From contig NC_064819.1 in assembly GCF_024166365.1 (NCBI RefSeq), positions 111,582,293 through 111,646,292 on the forward strand: a DNA stretch of 64,000 nucleotides, read 5' to 3'. The notes beneath the pieces were generated by a model that was given only the letters and a program-made list of their open reading frames with translations, searched no databases and was not told the DNA's origin. Shown here piece by piece: positions 45,045 to 57,795 of the stretch. Source of the DNA: Elephas maximus indicus (Eukaryota; Chordata; Mammalia; Proboscidea; Elephantidae). A program made the translations under genes and the position numbers. Position 1 is the first letter of the stretch. Each line of letters begins with the position of its first letter.

Positions 45045-45240
45045 TGCACATTTCTACCAAGCTCCCAGGCAATGCTAGTGCTGCTGGGTAGGGACCAATT
45101 CTGAGAAACACAGTAGAACAAACAGTGGTTCTCAAAATTTATTATACATTAGAATCACCTGGGGATCTTGTTAAACTGTAGATTCTGATTCAGTGTATCT
45201 GGGGTGAAAATGCAAATTCTCAGCAGGAGTTTGAACCGGG
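45045..45240 (+). mobile_element. Two MER5A pieces
   Basis: 45045-45110 carries the 3' half (TTTCTACCAAGCTCCCAGGC). 45122-45240 carries the 5' half (GTGGTTCTCAAAATTTATTATACATTAGAATCACC). Order is reversed relative to the consensus. Confidence 0.78.
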
Positions 45241-45464
45241 ACAAATCGGTTCAACACCCTGTAGCAAATTCAGGTAGGTGATTGCTGTTTTCAGTTGTTT
45301 TGATGAACTTTTCACCAAAATGACTAGTTTGGGGAGAAACTATATTGATCCACTATTTTAGATTATACAAAATTACCTCAGATAAAGGAGGTGGGACACG
45401 AAGTTTGAGGACGGGACATGGTCCAAGATTTATGGACCTTCTTCAGATCTTGAAAAGCTCCATC

Positions 45465-45560
45465 TAGCTGCTTGACCTTGGGCAAGACTCCTTCCTGATT
45501 CTCAGTTTCTTCATCTTTAAAGTGCAGCAGTGAATTAAGCTACCATCAAAAAGACTCTCC
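45465..45560 (+). mobile_element. MIR fragment
   Basis: CTTGACCTTGGGCAAGACTCC and CTCAGTTTCTTCATCTTTAA. Confidence 0.75.
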
Positions 45561-46341
45561 CATCTTTTAAAACTTCTGTTCATCTATAGACACACACACA
45601 CACGCCAGAGATGAGAGCTGTTGTAGCATTTGTTCATTTATGCACCTAGCCAGCCATTCAAACAGAATTAAGCACCAGTTATGTACAGAACAGTTACACC
45701 TCTAGGAGGGATGGAAACAGAATCTGGGAGTTTATAATCTGGATAGGTCAATAAATGATTCATGTAAGAAAGAGTAACCAAGTGAGGGCAGCATTGCTTG
45801 GAAACCAAAAAAAGTTACACAGGCAGACAAATAGTAAACATTAGAGGCAATGCATTGGAGGTGACAGTGAAATATCCTCGTAAGAACTTGAAAACAAGGT
45901 GATTTTCAGAAAGTTAAACTAGTCAAATCTTTGCTTATGATGACATCAGCTGTCTGTAGAAGTAACGCAAGGACTCTCTCTTAAAGGCGATGCCTCACGT
46001 TGGGAGTATCTGCCTCTCTGCTCCCCAAATCACCTTGATTATGATTTCAGGTACATCCAATGTGAGACATCACTTTTAAGAGAGGGTCCTGCATTCAATG
46101 ACCTTCACCCACTGTGGGCCTCAGCGCCAGCAAACATTGTTCTCTGACCTCTTAAACTCTAACATACCATTATGTAACCATAACACTCTTTCTTTATTTT
46201 GTCAGTTCCTGAATCACCGCACAGGTCTCTGAATGTATCAAGAGGGCTCTTCTTTCAGTTTTTCTTTTCGTCCCAGTCTATCGCCTGCTTGAAGATTTCC
46301 CCCTGCTGCCTGGACACCATGAGGCACTGCTTCCTCCACTT
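45561..46341. other. ANKRD66 intron, nothing recognised
   Basis: Short CA run at 45590-45603; otherwise unique-looking sequence up to the L1 target site. Confidence 0.5.
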
Positions 46342-47345
46342 TCTTCCTACTATTCTTTTTTTTTTTTTTTTAAATAATTTTTATTGTGTTTTAAGTGAAA
46401 GTTTACAAATCAAGTCAGTCTCCCACACAAAAACCCATATATAACTTGCTACACACTCCCAATTACTCTCCCCCTAATAAGACAGTCTGCTTTCTCCCTC
46501 CATCTCTCTTTTCGTCAGCTTCTAACCCCCTCCACCCTCTCATCTCCCCTCCAGGCAGGAGATGCCAACATAGTCTCAAGTGTCCACCTGATCCAAGAAG
46601 CTCACTCCTCACCAGCATCCCCCTCCAACCCATTGTCCAGTCCAATCCATGTCTGAAGAGCTGGGTTCGGGAATGGTTCCTGTCCTGGGGCAAGAGAAGG
46701 TCTGGGGGCCATGACCACCGGGGTCCTTCCAGTCTCAGTCAGACCATTAAGTCTGGTCTTATGAGAATTTGGGGTCTGCATCCCACTGCTCTCCTGCTCC
46801 CTCAGGGGTTCTCTGTTATGTTCCCCGTCAGGGCAGTCATCAGTTGTAGCCAGGCACCATCTAGTTCTTCTGGTCTCAGGATGATGTAGTCGCTGGTTCA
46901 TGTGGCCCTTTCTGTCTCTTGGGCTCGTAATTGCCTTGTGTCCTTAGTGTTCTTCATTCTCCTTTGATCCAGGTGGGTTCAGACCAATTGACGCATCTTA
47001 GATGGCTCCTTGCTAGTATTTAAGACCCCAGACGCCACTCTTCAAAGTGGGATGCAGAATGTTTTATTAATAGATTTTATTATGCCAGTTGACTTAGATG
47101 TCCCCTGAAACCATGGTCCCCAGACCCCTGCCCTTGCTACGCTGGTCTTCAAAGCATTGTTTATTCAGGAAACTTCTTTGCTTTTGGTTTAGTCCAGTTG
47201 TGCTGACCTCCCCTGTACTGTGTGCTTCCTTTCCCTTCATCTAAAGTAGTTCTTATCTACTATCTAATTAGTGAATACTCCTCTCTCACCCTCCCTCCCT
47301 GCCCCCTCTCATAACCACAAAAGAATGTTTTCTTCTCAGTTTAAA

Positions 47346-50300
47346 CTATTTCTCAAGTTCGTATAATAGTGGTCTTATACAATATTTGTCCTTTTGCAAC
47401 TGACTGATTTCACTCAGCGTAATGCCTTCCAGGTTCCTCCATGTTATGAAATGTTTCACAGATTCCTCATTGTTCTTAATCAATGCGTAGTATTCCATTG
47501 TGTGAATATACCACAATTTATTTATCCATTCATCCGTCGATGGGCACCTTGGTTGCTTCCATGTTTTTGCCATTGTAAACACTGCTGCAATAAACATGGG
47601 TGTGCATATATCTATTCGTGTAAAGGCTCTTATTTCTCTAGGATATATTACAAGGAGTGGGATTACTGGATTGTATGGTAGTTCTATTTCTAGCTTTTTA
47701 AGGAAACACCAAATCGATTTCCAAAGTGGTTGTACCATTTGACATTCCCACCAGCAGTGTATAAGTGTTCCAGTCTCTCTACAGCCTCTCCAACATTTAT
47801 TATTTTGTGTTTTTTGGACTAATGCCAGCCTTGTTGGAGTGAGATGAAATCTCATTGTAGTTTTGATCTGCATTTCTCTAATGGCTAATGCTCGTGAACA
47901 TTTCCTCATATATCTGTTAGCTACCTTTACCTGAATGTCTTCTTTAGTGAAGTGTCTATTCATATCTTTCGCCCATTTTTTAATTGGGTTATTTGTCTTT
48001 TTGCAGGTGAGTTTTGCAGTATTATGTAGATTTTAGAGATCAGGCACTGATCAGAAATGTCATAGCTAAAAACTTTTTCCCAGTCTGTAGGCAGTCTTTT
48101 CACTCTTTTGGTGAAGTCTTTGGATGAGCGTAAGTGCTTGATTTTTAGGAGCTCCCAGTTATCTAGTTTTTCTTCTACATTCTTTATAGTGTTTTCTATA
48201 CTGTTTATGCCATGTATTAGGGCTCCTAATGTTGTCCCTATTTTTTCTTCCATGATCTTTATCGTTTTAGATTTTATATTTAGGTCTTTGATCCATTTTG
48301 AGTTAGTTTTTATGCATGGAGTGAGGTATGGGTCTTGTTTCATTTTTTTGCAGATGGATATCCAGTTATGCCAGCACCATTTGTTGAAAAGACTGCCTTT
48401 TCCCCATTTAACTGTTTTGGGGCCTTTGTCAAATACCAGCCGCTCATATGTGGATGGATTTATGTCTGGATTCTCAGTTCTGTTCCATTGGTCCATGTAT
48501 CTGTTGTTGTACTAGTACCAGGCTGTTTTGACTACTGTGGCGGTATAATAGGTTCTAAAATCAGGTAAAGTAAGGCCTCCTACTTTGTTCTTCTTTTTCA
48601 GTAATACCTTATTTATCCGGGGCCTCTTTCCCTTCCATGTGAAATTGGTGATTTGTTTCTCCATGTCATTGAAGAATGTCATTGGGATTTGGATCGGAAT
48701 TGCATTAAATGTACAGATCGCTTTTGGTAGAATAGACATTTTTATAATGTTAAGTCTTCCTATGCATGAGCAAGGTATGTTCTTCCACTTATGTAAGTCT
48801 CTTTTGATTTCTTGCAGAAGTGTACTGTAGTTTTCTTTGTATAAGTCTTTTACATCTCTGGTAAGATTTATTCCTAAGTATTTTATCTTCTTGGGGCCTA
48901 CTGTAAATGGCATTGATTTGGTGATTTCCTCTTCGATGTTCTTTTTGTTGGTGTAGAGGAATCCCACTGATTTTTGCATGCTTATATTTTATCCTGATAC
49001 TCTGCTGAACTCTTCTACTAGTTTCAGTAGTTTTCTGGAGGATTCCTTAGGGTTTTCTGTGTATAAGATCATGTCATCTGCAAATAGAGATATTTTTACT
49101 TCTTCCTTGCCAATCTGGATGCCCTTTATTTCTTTATCTAGCCTAATTGCTCTGGCTAGGACTTCCAGCACAATGTTGAATAAGAGTGGTGATAAAGGGC
49201 ATCCTTGTCTCGTTCCTGATCTCAGTGGGAATGTTTTCAGGCTCTCTCCATTTAGGGTGATGTTGGCTGTTGGCTTTGTATAAATGCCCTTTATTATGTT
49301 GAGAAATTTTCCTTCTATTCTTATTTTGCTGAGAGTTTTTATCATGAATGAGTGTTGAACTTTGTCAAATGCCTTTTCTGCATCAATCAATAAAATCATG
49401 TGATTCTTGTCTTTTATTTTATTTATGTGGTGGATTACATTAATTGTTTTTCTAATGTTGAACCATCCCTTCATGCCTGGTATGAATCCCACTTGGTCAT
49501 GGTGAATTATTTTTTTGATATGTCATTGAATTCTATTGGCTAGGATTTTGTTGAGGATTTCTGCATCTACATTCATGAGGGATATAGGTCTATAATTTTC
49601 TTTTCTTGTGGTGTCTTTACCTGGTTTTGGTATCAGGGATATGGTGGCTTCATAGAATGAATTTGGTAGTATTCCATTCTTTTCTATGCTCTGAAATACC
49701 TTTAGTAGTAGTGGTGTTAACTCTTCTCCAAAAGTTTGGTAGAACTCTGCAGTGAAGCCATCCGGACCAGGGTTTTTTTTGTTGGTAGTTTTTTGATTAC
49801 CTTTTCAATCTCTTCTTTTGTTATGGGTCTATTTAGTTGTTCTACCTCTGTTTGTGTTAGTTAAGGTAAGTAGTGTGTTTCTAGGAATTCATCCATTTCT
49901 TCTAGGTTTTCAAATTTGTTTGAGTATAGTTTTTCATAGTAATCTGATATGATTCTTTTAATTTCAGTTGGGTCTGTTGTAATATCGCCCATCTCATTTC
50001 TTATTCGAGTTATTTGCTTCCTCTCCTGTTTTTCTTTTGTCAGTTTGGCCAAGGGTTTATCAATTTTGTTGAGTTTTTTAAAAAAACAGCTTTTGGTCTT
50101 GTTAATTCTTCAGTTGTTTTTCTGTTTTCTATTTCATTTAGTTCAGTTCTAATTTTTATTATTTGTTTTCTTCTGGTGCCTGTGGGGGTTTCTTTTGTTG
50201 CTCTCTTTCTGTTTGTTCAAGTTGTAGGGACAGTTCTTTGATTTTGGCCCTTTCTTCTTTTTGTATGTGTGCATTTATTGATATAAATTGGCCTCTGAGC

Positions 50301-51223
50301 ACCGCTTTTGCTGTGTCCTAAAGGTTCTAATAGGAAGTGTTTTCATTCTCATTGGATTCTCTGAATTTCTTTATTCCATCCTTAATGTCCTCTATAATCC
50401 AGTCTTTTTTGAGCAGGGTATTGTTAAGTTTCCAAGTGTGTGATTTCTTTTCCCTGCTTTTCCTGTTATTGATTTCTACTTTTATGGCCTTATGGTCAGA
50501 GAAGATGCTTTGTAATATTTCAATGTTTTGGATTCTGCTAAGGCTTGCTTTATGACCTAATATGTGGTCTATTCTAGAGACTGTTCCATGTGCACTAGAA
50601 AAGAAAGTATACTTGGTTGCTGTTAGGTGGGGTGTTCTGTATATGTCTACGAGGTCAAATTGGTTGATTGTGGCATTTAGATCTTCCGTGTCTTTATTGA
50701 GCTTCTTTCTGGGTGTCCTGTCCTTCACCGAAAGTGGTGTGTTGAAGTCTTCTACTATTATTGTGGAGCTGTCTATCTCACTTTTCAATGCTGATAGAGT
50801 TTGTTGTATGTATCTTGCAGCCCTGTCATTGGGTGCATAAATATTTAATATGGTTATATCTTCTTGGTGTATTGTCCCTTTAATCATTATATAGTGTCCT
50901 TCCTATCCTTTCTGATGGATTTAACTTTGAAGTCTATTTTGTCAGAAATTAATATTGCCGCTCCTGCTTTTTTTGATTGTTGTTTGCTTCATATATATTT
51001 TTTTCCGTCCTTTTAGTTTTAGTTTGTTTGTGTCTCTAAGTCTAAGGTGTGTCTCTTGTAGGCAGCATATAGATGGATCTGGTTTTTTAATCCATTGTGC
51101 CACTCTCTGTCTTTTTATTGGTGCATTTAGTCCATTTACATTCAGGGTAATTATGGATAGGTATGAATTTAGTGCTATCATTTTGATGTCTTTTTTTGTG
51201 TGTTGACAGCTTCTTTTACCCAC
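47346..51223 (-). pseudogene. L1 ORF2 endonuclease-reverse transcriptase (broken)
   Basis: Open blocks run 51223-50942 and 50887-50327 (apurinic-like endonuclease: LNVNGLNAP, LQETH, SRIDH, SDH), 49492-48989 (reverse transcriptase: [14 protein letters not shown] and FADDMILY), 48979-48512, 48496-47960 and 47963-47346 (C-terminal zinc-knuckle-type region, [15 protein letters not shown]). Most blocks share one frame separated by stops; the last has shifted frame. Several catalytic residues are retained, but the polyprotein cannot be made whole. Confidence 0.9.
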
Positions 51224-51639
51224 TTGATTTTATGTGCTGAGTAGATTTTCTTTATATATTATCCTTTCCTCATATTTGTTGTTGTTGATTTTGTTTCTGC
51301 TGAGTCTGTATTTTTCCCTTGTATTTTATTTTGATGAGTAGGATAGTTTATCTCCTTTGTGGTTACCTTATTACTTACCCTTATTTTTCTAAATTTATAA
51401 CTAACTTTTATTTCTTTGTATCACTGTATCTTCCTCTCCTTATGGAAGGTGTATGATTACAATTCTTAGTCCCTCTTTATTATTTTAATGTTGTCTTCTT
51501 TTATATAACAACATCGCTGTTACCCTGTGTTGGGCTTTTTTTTTTTTAATCTTGCTTTGTTTTTTGTTTTTTGATTTCCCTGTGTGGGTTGACTTCTGGT
51601 GCTCTGCCCAGTGTTCTAGTCTTGGGTAGATACCTGATG

Positions 51640-52642
51640 TTATTGATTTTCTACCCAAAGAACTCCCTGTAGTATTTCTTGTAGTTTTGGTTTGGTTTTT
51701 ACGAATTCCCTCAACTTGTGTTTATCTGGAAATGTCTTAATTTCACCTTCATATTTAAGAGACAGTTTTGATGGATATATGATTCTTGGCAGGCAATTTT
51801 TTTCCTTCAATTTTTAAAATATGTCATCCCATTGCCTTCTTGCCTGCATGGTTTCTGCCGAGTGGTACGAGCTTATTCTTATTGGCTTTCCCTTGTAGGT
51901 GGCTTTTCTTTTATCCCTCGCTGCTATTATAATTGTCTCCTTATCTTTGGTTTTGGCAAGCTTGATTATAATATGTCTTGGTGACTACCTTATGTGGAGT
52001 TCGATGAGCATTTCGGATAGATATCTTCTCATCTTTCACAATATCAGGGAAGTTTTCTGCCAACAAATCCTCAACAATTTTCTCTGTATTTTCTGTTATC
52101 CCTCCCTGTTCTGGTACTCCAATCACTCGTAGATTATTTCTCTTGATAGAGTCTCACATGATTCTTAAGGTTTCTTCATTTTTTTTAATTCTTTTATCTG
52201 ATTTTTCTTCAAATATATTAGTGCCAAGTGATTTATCTTCGAGTTCAGAAATTCTAGCTACTACTTGCTCAATTCTGCTCCTCTGACTTTCTATTTAGTT
52301 ATCTAATTCTGTAATTTTATTGTTAATCTTCTGAATTTCTGATTGCTGTCTGTCTATGGATTTTTCCAGCTTATTAAACTTTTCATTATGTTCCTGAATA
52401 GTCTTTCTGAGTTCTTCAGTTGCTTTATCTGTGTGTTCTTTGGCTTGTTCTGCATATTGCCTCATTTCCTTCCTGATGTCTTGAAGGGTTCTGTATATGA
52501 AACTTTTGTAGTCTACATCTGGTAATTCCAGGAATGCACTTTCATCTAAAAGATCCCTGGATTCTTTGTTTTGAGAGCCTGTTGAGGTGATCATGGCCTG
52601 TTTCTTTATGTGACTTGATATTGACTGTTGTCTCCAAGCCAT
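51640..52642 (-). pseudogene. L1 ORF1 (broken) of the full-length L1
   Basis: This is the L1 ORF1 RNA-binding chaperone frame. The first open block (52642-52295, 115 aa) is a Gln/Lys/Glu-rich coiled-coil start. A TAG follows, then the same frame resumes. 52126-51941 shows the RRM/CTD segment typical of L1 ORF1p, with NFPDI and RTPHKVVTK. C-terminal sequence can be followed to about 51640. In-frame stops make it non-functional. Confidence 0.85.
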
Positions 52643-54180
52643 CTATAAGTTATTGTATTAGTTTATGCTTGCTTACTGTGTTGTAGCTGCTTGCTTTGTT
52701 TTGTTTTGGTATACTCCTATGGGTTGCTTGAGTGAGCTAGCTTGATTATTTTCGCCTTTGGAACTCTGGTGTCCTGTCCCCAGCTGGCTAGAGCTGTTAT
52801 CAGGTATATCAGTCTAGGAGTCCATTCAGTTTTCTTGTATGAATTCAGCTCAGGTTTCTAGGTAGCTGATATCAAGTGTGTGGTGCAGGCTCTGTCCTAC
52901 AGTCTTAGAGGGGCAGGGGTGATTGGCGTATATACCGGTATCTGATTGCAGCAGGGGGTCATGCTCTGAACAAGGCAGGGGGCTGAGAACGGACCCCCAA
53001 GTGTCTCTGAGGAAAATGCGTCTCTGTTCCCTAGAGCGTGCTGGTGGGTGGGCTCTGCAGAGGGATCATGGGCACCCAAAGATTTTGTTGTAAGGACCGG
53101 GAGGTACCAGTTATTCCTGGGCCCCTTTTGCGGGTGGGTGGGCGACCCAAGTGGAGCCACCAGTCCTTAGGTCCCTGTTGTGGGTAGGTGAGGACCTTGT
53201 TTAATAGGCAAAGCAATGTCAAACGTCAAACACCCACCTCTCCACCGCACCGCTGAAATGGTTGGAGTTTGCCAACAAGGGCCTATTCTCCCGAAATAGG
53301 TCCACACAGGTCCATGCAGAAGGGAAAGGTGCTCAAGGTCCACAGACGGTTTATGCCTGGACAGGAGCCGCTTCTGTCCTGAGCTCCCCCAGTTAATGGA
53401 GCTAGCAAATTATCTTTTGCCCCTAGTTGGAAATTTTTTCCTTCCCCAAGGCTGGGAGGACGGCTCCAGGTGCCCATCAGGGTCTAGCTCAGGCCTAGGA
53501 ATTCAGCCGCTGAAGCTGGGTTGGGGTGGTGGTGGGGTACGGTAAAATATACGCAAGTACTTAGCTTTTGCCGAGAGTGCCCTTCTGCTCAGGTTCTGGA
53601 GGTGTGAGTGGGCTGTGTGGCTGGCTGCTTCTCCCTGAGGAAACTGCAGCAGAACGCCAGGACCAGCCTGCGGCTACCGCCCCGAGAATGGTGCCTGAGG
53701 GCTCCCTGCGATTCAGGTCTGGTAACTCATCTCCACTTCTGAGTGGCCTCTTCCTCCCCCTACCCCTCAGTTTGTTGTCTAAGCTTGCCTGTGATGCTCA
53801 GGGCTCCCAGCTTGTCACAAATATACTCATTTCACTTGTTTTTTGGGGTCTTTGTTGTAAAGAGGGCTCAACGGACGCGTCTGTCTATTCCGCCATCTTG
53901 GCTCCACCCCCTCTTCCTACTATTCTTAACTTTCTAACCTTTTGTAGCATGTACCCCAAAATTCCCAACCTTGGGTCAATCTTCTATCTTCTCCACTCCT
54001 ATGCTTGCCCTGCTAGAGAAAATACTACAAATAAGTAGATGGGTACCACCAGAAGTTCCAAGATTTCCAACTTCAGCTGAGCCATCAGAGCAGCATGGCT
54101 ATTGCTTCCTCTCCTACTTCCTCACTGACAGTTTCAAGTCTCCAGCACACTTCAGTCATGTCTCTCAGAAGAATACCTTC

Positions 54181-54688
54181 TGTAAGGGGGAGGGGGAGAG
54201 CTTGCACTTAGGAAGAGGAAGAGGTAGGGGGTGGTGACATTCCTCAATAATACAGTCCCTACAAAGGAAGAGACAGGGGGTGGTGACATTCCTCTATAAG
54301 ATGGTCCCTACATAGTTAAACTTTAAGCCAAGGAAATGATCTTTACAGGGGTCCTTAATTTGATAAAGTCCTGCACTTGATAAAGTCCCTAACTTGATAA
54401 GGTCCTTAACTTGGTAACTAAACCTTCAGCCAAGGAAATAGTCTCCACAGGGGGTCCTATCCTGGACATTAAATGCTAACAGAGAGATAAAGGGCAAGAA
54501 GGGTATAAAACCCTAAGAAAATGACTTTCGGGGCACTCAGATTCTTTCTCTACCTGAGTAGCCTGCTTGATGCTTCCTAGTCAAGTGTACTTTTACTACT
54601 ATTCCTCTGCTTGCTTGGCACTACTTGTCTCAGTGTTTGAATTCTTTCCTACACCAAAGACAAGAACCGAGGCCATTCTCTGGTAACA
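54181..54688 (+). mobile_element. Solo ERV LTR with 4-bp TSD CTTC
   Basis: TGTAAGGGGG to GGTAACA, flanked by CTTC at 54177-54180 and 54689-54692; a 4-bp TSD fits an ERV1-type integrase. Contains GGGTATAAAACCC (promoter TATA, about 54510). The U3 part holds two copies of GGGGGTGGTGACATTCCTC and several CTTGATAA-GTCC units. No internal retroviral sequence adjoins. Confidence 0.85.
54225..54425 (+). repeat. Tandem repeats in LTR U3
   Basis: GGTGGTGACATTCCTC occurs twice about 48 bp apart. Then TTGATAAAGTCC-type 16-bp units occur four times at 54358-54415. Confidence 0.85.
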
Positions 54689-55044
54689 CTTCCGTGTAAA
54701 GAGAAAATTGAAGCCACTGGGTACAAATTTTCGACCTCCTACACCAACAGACTTTATATGCATTTGTATCTCTACTCCTTTTGCCTTCCTGTCCCTTCCT
54801 CTGTGAAAAGTGTCATCTTTTCACATGGACCCTGGACCCAATCCTTTATGCCTTCTACAAGATTACCTTCCTTTGTTCTTTGTTGCATCCTTCACGTTCT
54901 CTCCTGTATTTTGTTTCTATTCCTTCCCTCTGTTTTTTGGGTGGGTTTATGAACACGTTCAAATAATTCTTATTAAACAGCAATGAAAAAAGTCCTTCCT
55001 CTGCCCTGAGGTATCCCTAGCTTCTTTTTCCCTACACATCTAAG

Positions 55045-55430
55045 CTACTTGAGAGTTAATGTAAATAATTGTCTCTACCTCCTCACCTCCCTCCCGCTCT
55101 GCAACTTCTTTCCCCATCATTGTTCTGAATCAGCTCTCACTAAAGTTACCAGTGAGCTCCTGGTTACTAAATCGTTGGCTTCTCATTCCATATCTCACCT
55201 CCACTTTATTTAGCATTTGACATTCCTGAAAGTCTTCACCCTTGCTCTCTCAGGTGCCTCTCTTCTAGTTCTCCTTATATCTCTCTGACCATTTCTTCTC
55301 ATTTTTTCTAAGCTCCTATTCTTGCCTTCCTTTTAGATGCTGAAAGTCCTTTGGGTTCTGTCTTTGGTTCTCTTCTAGTAACTTCCTCTGTGTAATCACA
55401 TCCTCAGCCTTGTGGCCAGTGGGTACATGA
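55045..55430 (+). mobile_element. L2 ORF2 fragment
   Basis: AAAGTTACCAGTGAGCTCCTGG, ATTTAGCATTTGACATTCC and GAAAGTCCTTTGGGTTCTGTC follow the L2 order. Confidence 0.75.
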
Positions 55431-55727
55431 CTATGATATATGACCCCAGCATAACTCAGTGGAGGAGAACTGGTTTCCCCAAAAAGCAGGGAGTGCTATT
55501 GCCAGGAAAAATGAGAAGATGGAGCCAAGAAGATTAAAACAAACAAACAAAAAAAGCAAATATAAAGCACATCATGTGAAAGTCATTTCTTCTTAGCAGC
55601 ATCTCCCACTAAGAATTTCCCTTCTGACAGAAGGTTTGGAGATGGACTCCTAAATTAAGGGAAAATTAATCTGAACCTTGACAGTGAGCTAAAAAATAAA
55701 TAAATAAAAGTAAATAAATAACAAAAA

Positions 55728-55955
55728 AATAACCAAAGCAGTTTCCATCAAGTTCAACTCATAGTGACCCCATGTGTTGCAGAGGAGAATTGCTTCATAG
55801 GGTTTTCAAAGCTGTAACCTTTGGAAAGCATTTTGCTGGGCATTTCTTCCGAGGCTGCTCTGGGTTTCTTCCAAGGAGCCTCTGGGTGGGTTCAAACCAT
55901 CAACCTTTGCTGTTAGTAGCTGACTGCTTAAGCATTTGTGCCACGCAGGGATTTC
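55728..55955 (-). mobile_element. AfroSINE, old
   Basis: CAAGTTCAACTCATAGTGACCCC and GCCACGCAGGGATTTC; preceded by an (AAAT)n-rich run. Confidence 0.87.
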
Positions 55956-57295
55956 TGAAAGACAGCTAAGACCTAACTAATGGAGGAAGTAGGGAGATGG
56001 TTGGAATTGGGATGAAGGTGTCCAGCTGCAAATGTGCATAGGTTGTGTGTACGTGTGTGAAGGAGGAGGGCCGGTGGAGGGATGAGCATGGTTTGGCTGA
56101 GTGGAGCATTCACGCTGGGGAGAAGTGGCAGATAGGGAATGGATGGGCGACCATAGTGAGACGGGCAAGCCGATGAGCACGAACTCATCAGTGGATTGGC
56201 AAGATGAAACAGATCCTTTGGCAAAGTTACTTGGTTTGTAGAGACAGTGGCAACAGAGTTGCTATGTAGGTAGGGTTGGAGCTATTTAGACTATGGGCAA
56301 GGAAGTCACTTAAAGAATTTCCTAAGGATTCATGTTGTGAGTAGGTTAACTCTTGGGCTAGGATGATGAAGACAGTGGTAGAAAAGAGAGGATATAAGAG
56401 AATTTTAATTACACAATATTTGATAATTTTCTGAAGATCCTAGAGATCATTAGACCAATTCAACTTTGATCCAACCTTCCTAAGTAGTAAATTACTCATT
56501 CAACAAATATTTTTTGAGCCCTGCTGTGTAGGCATTGAGCTAGATACTGGAAAAGACATAAAGGTAAATCAGGTACAGAGCTGAACATGAAGAAATTCCC
56601 TGTCTAGGGAAAAAGGTAGAAGAGAATTTCAAAATTCTCATGGAACTCAGACTTTCTGGAGCCATGAGGCTCCAAACCTCCCCTTCCCATGCCCCCAAAC
56701 TATTGCCTTGAGATAATCCTTAAACCTTAAACTGAAACTATGCCCTGAAGTCATCTTTAAACCCCGCCCCCCCCAAAAAAAAACCAAATAGTTTAGCTTA
56801 ATTAGTAAATTCTGCCTTGATCATTGTGCTATTTTAATGAATTATCTATACGGGATCAAATTGGCAGTAGCAGTTGGAAAGGTTAGTTGAGAAGCTTAGG
56901 GAGCAGTAAGCTTATCTTAAGGGTGGTGGAGTAATTTAGAAAACGATATTGAGAAAGGCTGCACAACTTGAAGAATGTAATCAATGTAACTGAATTGTAC
57001 AGGTAGGAATTCCTGAATTGGTATCTGTTTGCTGTGTATAATTTCACCAAAAAAAGTGGAAAAAAAAAGAAGTTCCCAGCCTGGGACAAAGGATAACTTA
57101 TCAATGTCCCTAATACAAAAAGGAAAGTGATAAGGGTCAAAAGAGCAGGGCAGCCTGAGGGCTGAAAGGTCATTTCCAGTTTGTTGGAGGGGAGTGGTAT
57201 TAGGTGAGCCACAGGCAGGCTTTCTGTCCTCCAAATGAACTCTGCTTTTCATAATACTTTCTACTTAAAATACTGTTTGCTTTGCCTGCTGTGAA
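55956..57295. other. ANKRD66 intron, nothing firmly recognised
   Basis: ACTCATTCAACAAATATTTTTTGAGCCC near 56496 resembles the start of an ancient L2/MIR-type repeat. C-run/A-run at 56764-56784. No exon seen. Confidence 0.45.
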
Positions 57296-57508
57296 GAGCC
57301 TGGGTGACACAAGCAGTTTGTGATAGGCTGCTAACCTAAAGGTTATAAGTTCAAACCCACCCAGCTGCTTTGCAGAAGAAAGGCCTGGCAAACTGCTTCC
57401 ATAAAGATCACAGCCAAGAAAACCCTATGGAAAAATTCTACTCTGTAACACATGGGGTTGCCATGAGTTGGAATTGATTCGATGGGAGCAGGTTTGGTTT
57501 TTGGTTTG
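57296..57508 (+). mobile_element. AfroSINE, older subfamily
   Basis: AGCCTGGGTGACACAAGC, CAAACCCACCCAGCTGC, AACACATGGGGTTGCCATGAG. Confidence 0.88.
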
Positions 57509-57681
57509 TCTGTTCCATCCCCTAACTCTCAAATTCCAACTCTCAAATTCCATTCGTTCTCATAAGAATCCAAATTGTATCTCTGCATAGTGGCTTTCAT
57601 CGATGTCTTTAGGCAAGTCACTCACACACAAAATTGTACGTATGTGTGCTTCCCATTGTCCATGAGCATATGATGATTGAT

Positions 57682-57738
57682 CTATCCATCCGTCCGTCCA
57701 TCCGTCCGTCCGTCCGTCCGTCCATCCGTCCATGCATC
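57682..57738 (+). repeat. (CCGT/CCAT)n microsatellite
   Basis: GTCCGTCCATCC units for about 55 bp, mostly TCCG. Confidence 0.92.
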
Positions 57739-57751
57739 TGTTGTCTATAAG

Positions 57752-57795
57752 AAGCCCTCGTAGCTCAATGGTAAGCACTCAGCTGCTAAGTAGCA
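57752..57795 (+). mobile_element. AfroSINE head only
   Basis: AAGCCCTCGTAGCTCAATGG and CTCAGCTGCTAA; 3'-truncated, unusual for this family. Confidence 0.55.

Larger units (their letters stand above)
46358..53911 (-). mobile_element. Full-length L1 LINE in ANKRD66 last intron, antisense, 16-bp TSD
   Basis: A complete L1 insertion of about 7.55 kb is flanked by perfect 16-bp duplications TCTTCCTACTATTCTT (46342-46357 and 53912-53927). The poly(A) tail is the T-run at 46356-46371. The 5' end at 53911 begins GGGGGTGGAGCCAAGATGGCGG, the usual L1 promoter start with a YY1 core. In order on the minus strand: 5' UTR 53911-52643; ORF1 from 52642 (coiled coil, then RRM/CTD) with at least two stops; ORF2 from 51223 to 47346 (endonuclease with QETH, SRIDH and SDH; RT with FADD near 49060; C-terminal part ending at 47346); 3' UTR to 46371. 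ORF2 is split by stops at several places and one frame change near 47962, so the copy is not autonomous. The perfect TSD argues for fairly recent insertion. It is antisense to the host gene, the tolerated orientation. Confidence 0.96.

Noticed and set aside
54225-54425. Direct repeats resembling a CRISPR-like array
   Set aside because: Few, imperfect units inside an LTR of a mammalian genome; ordinary U3 tandem repeats.
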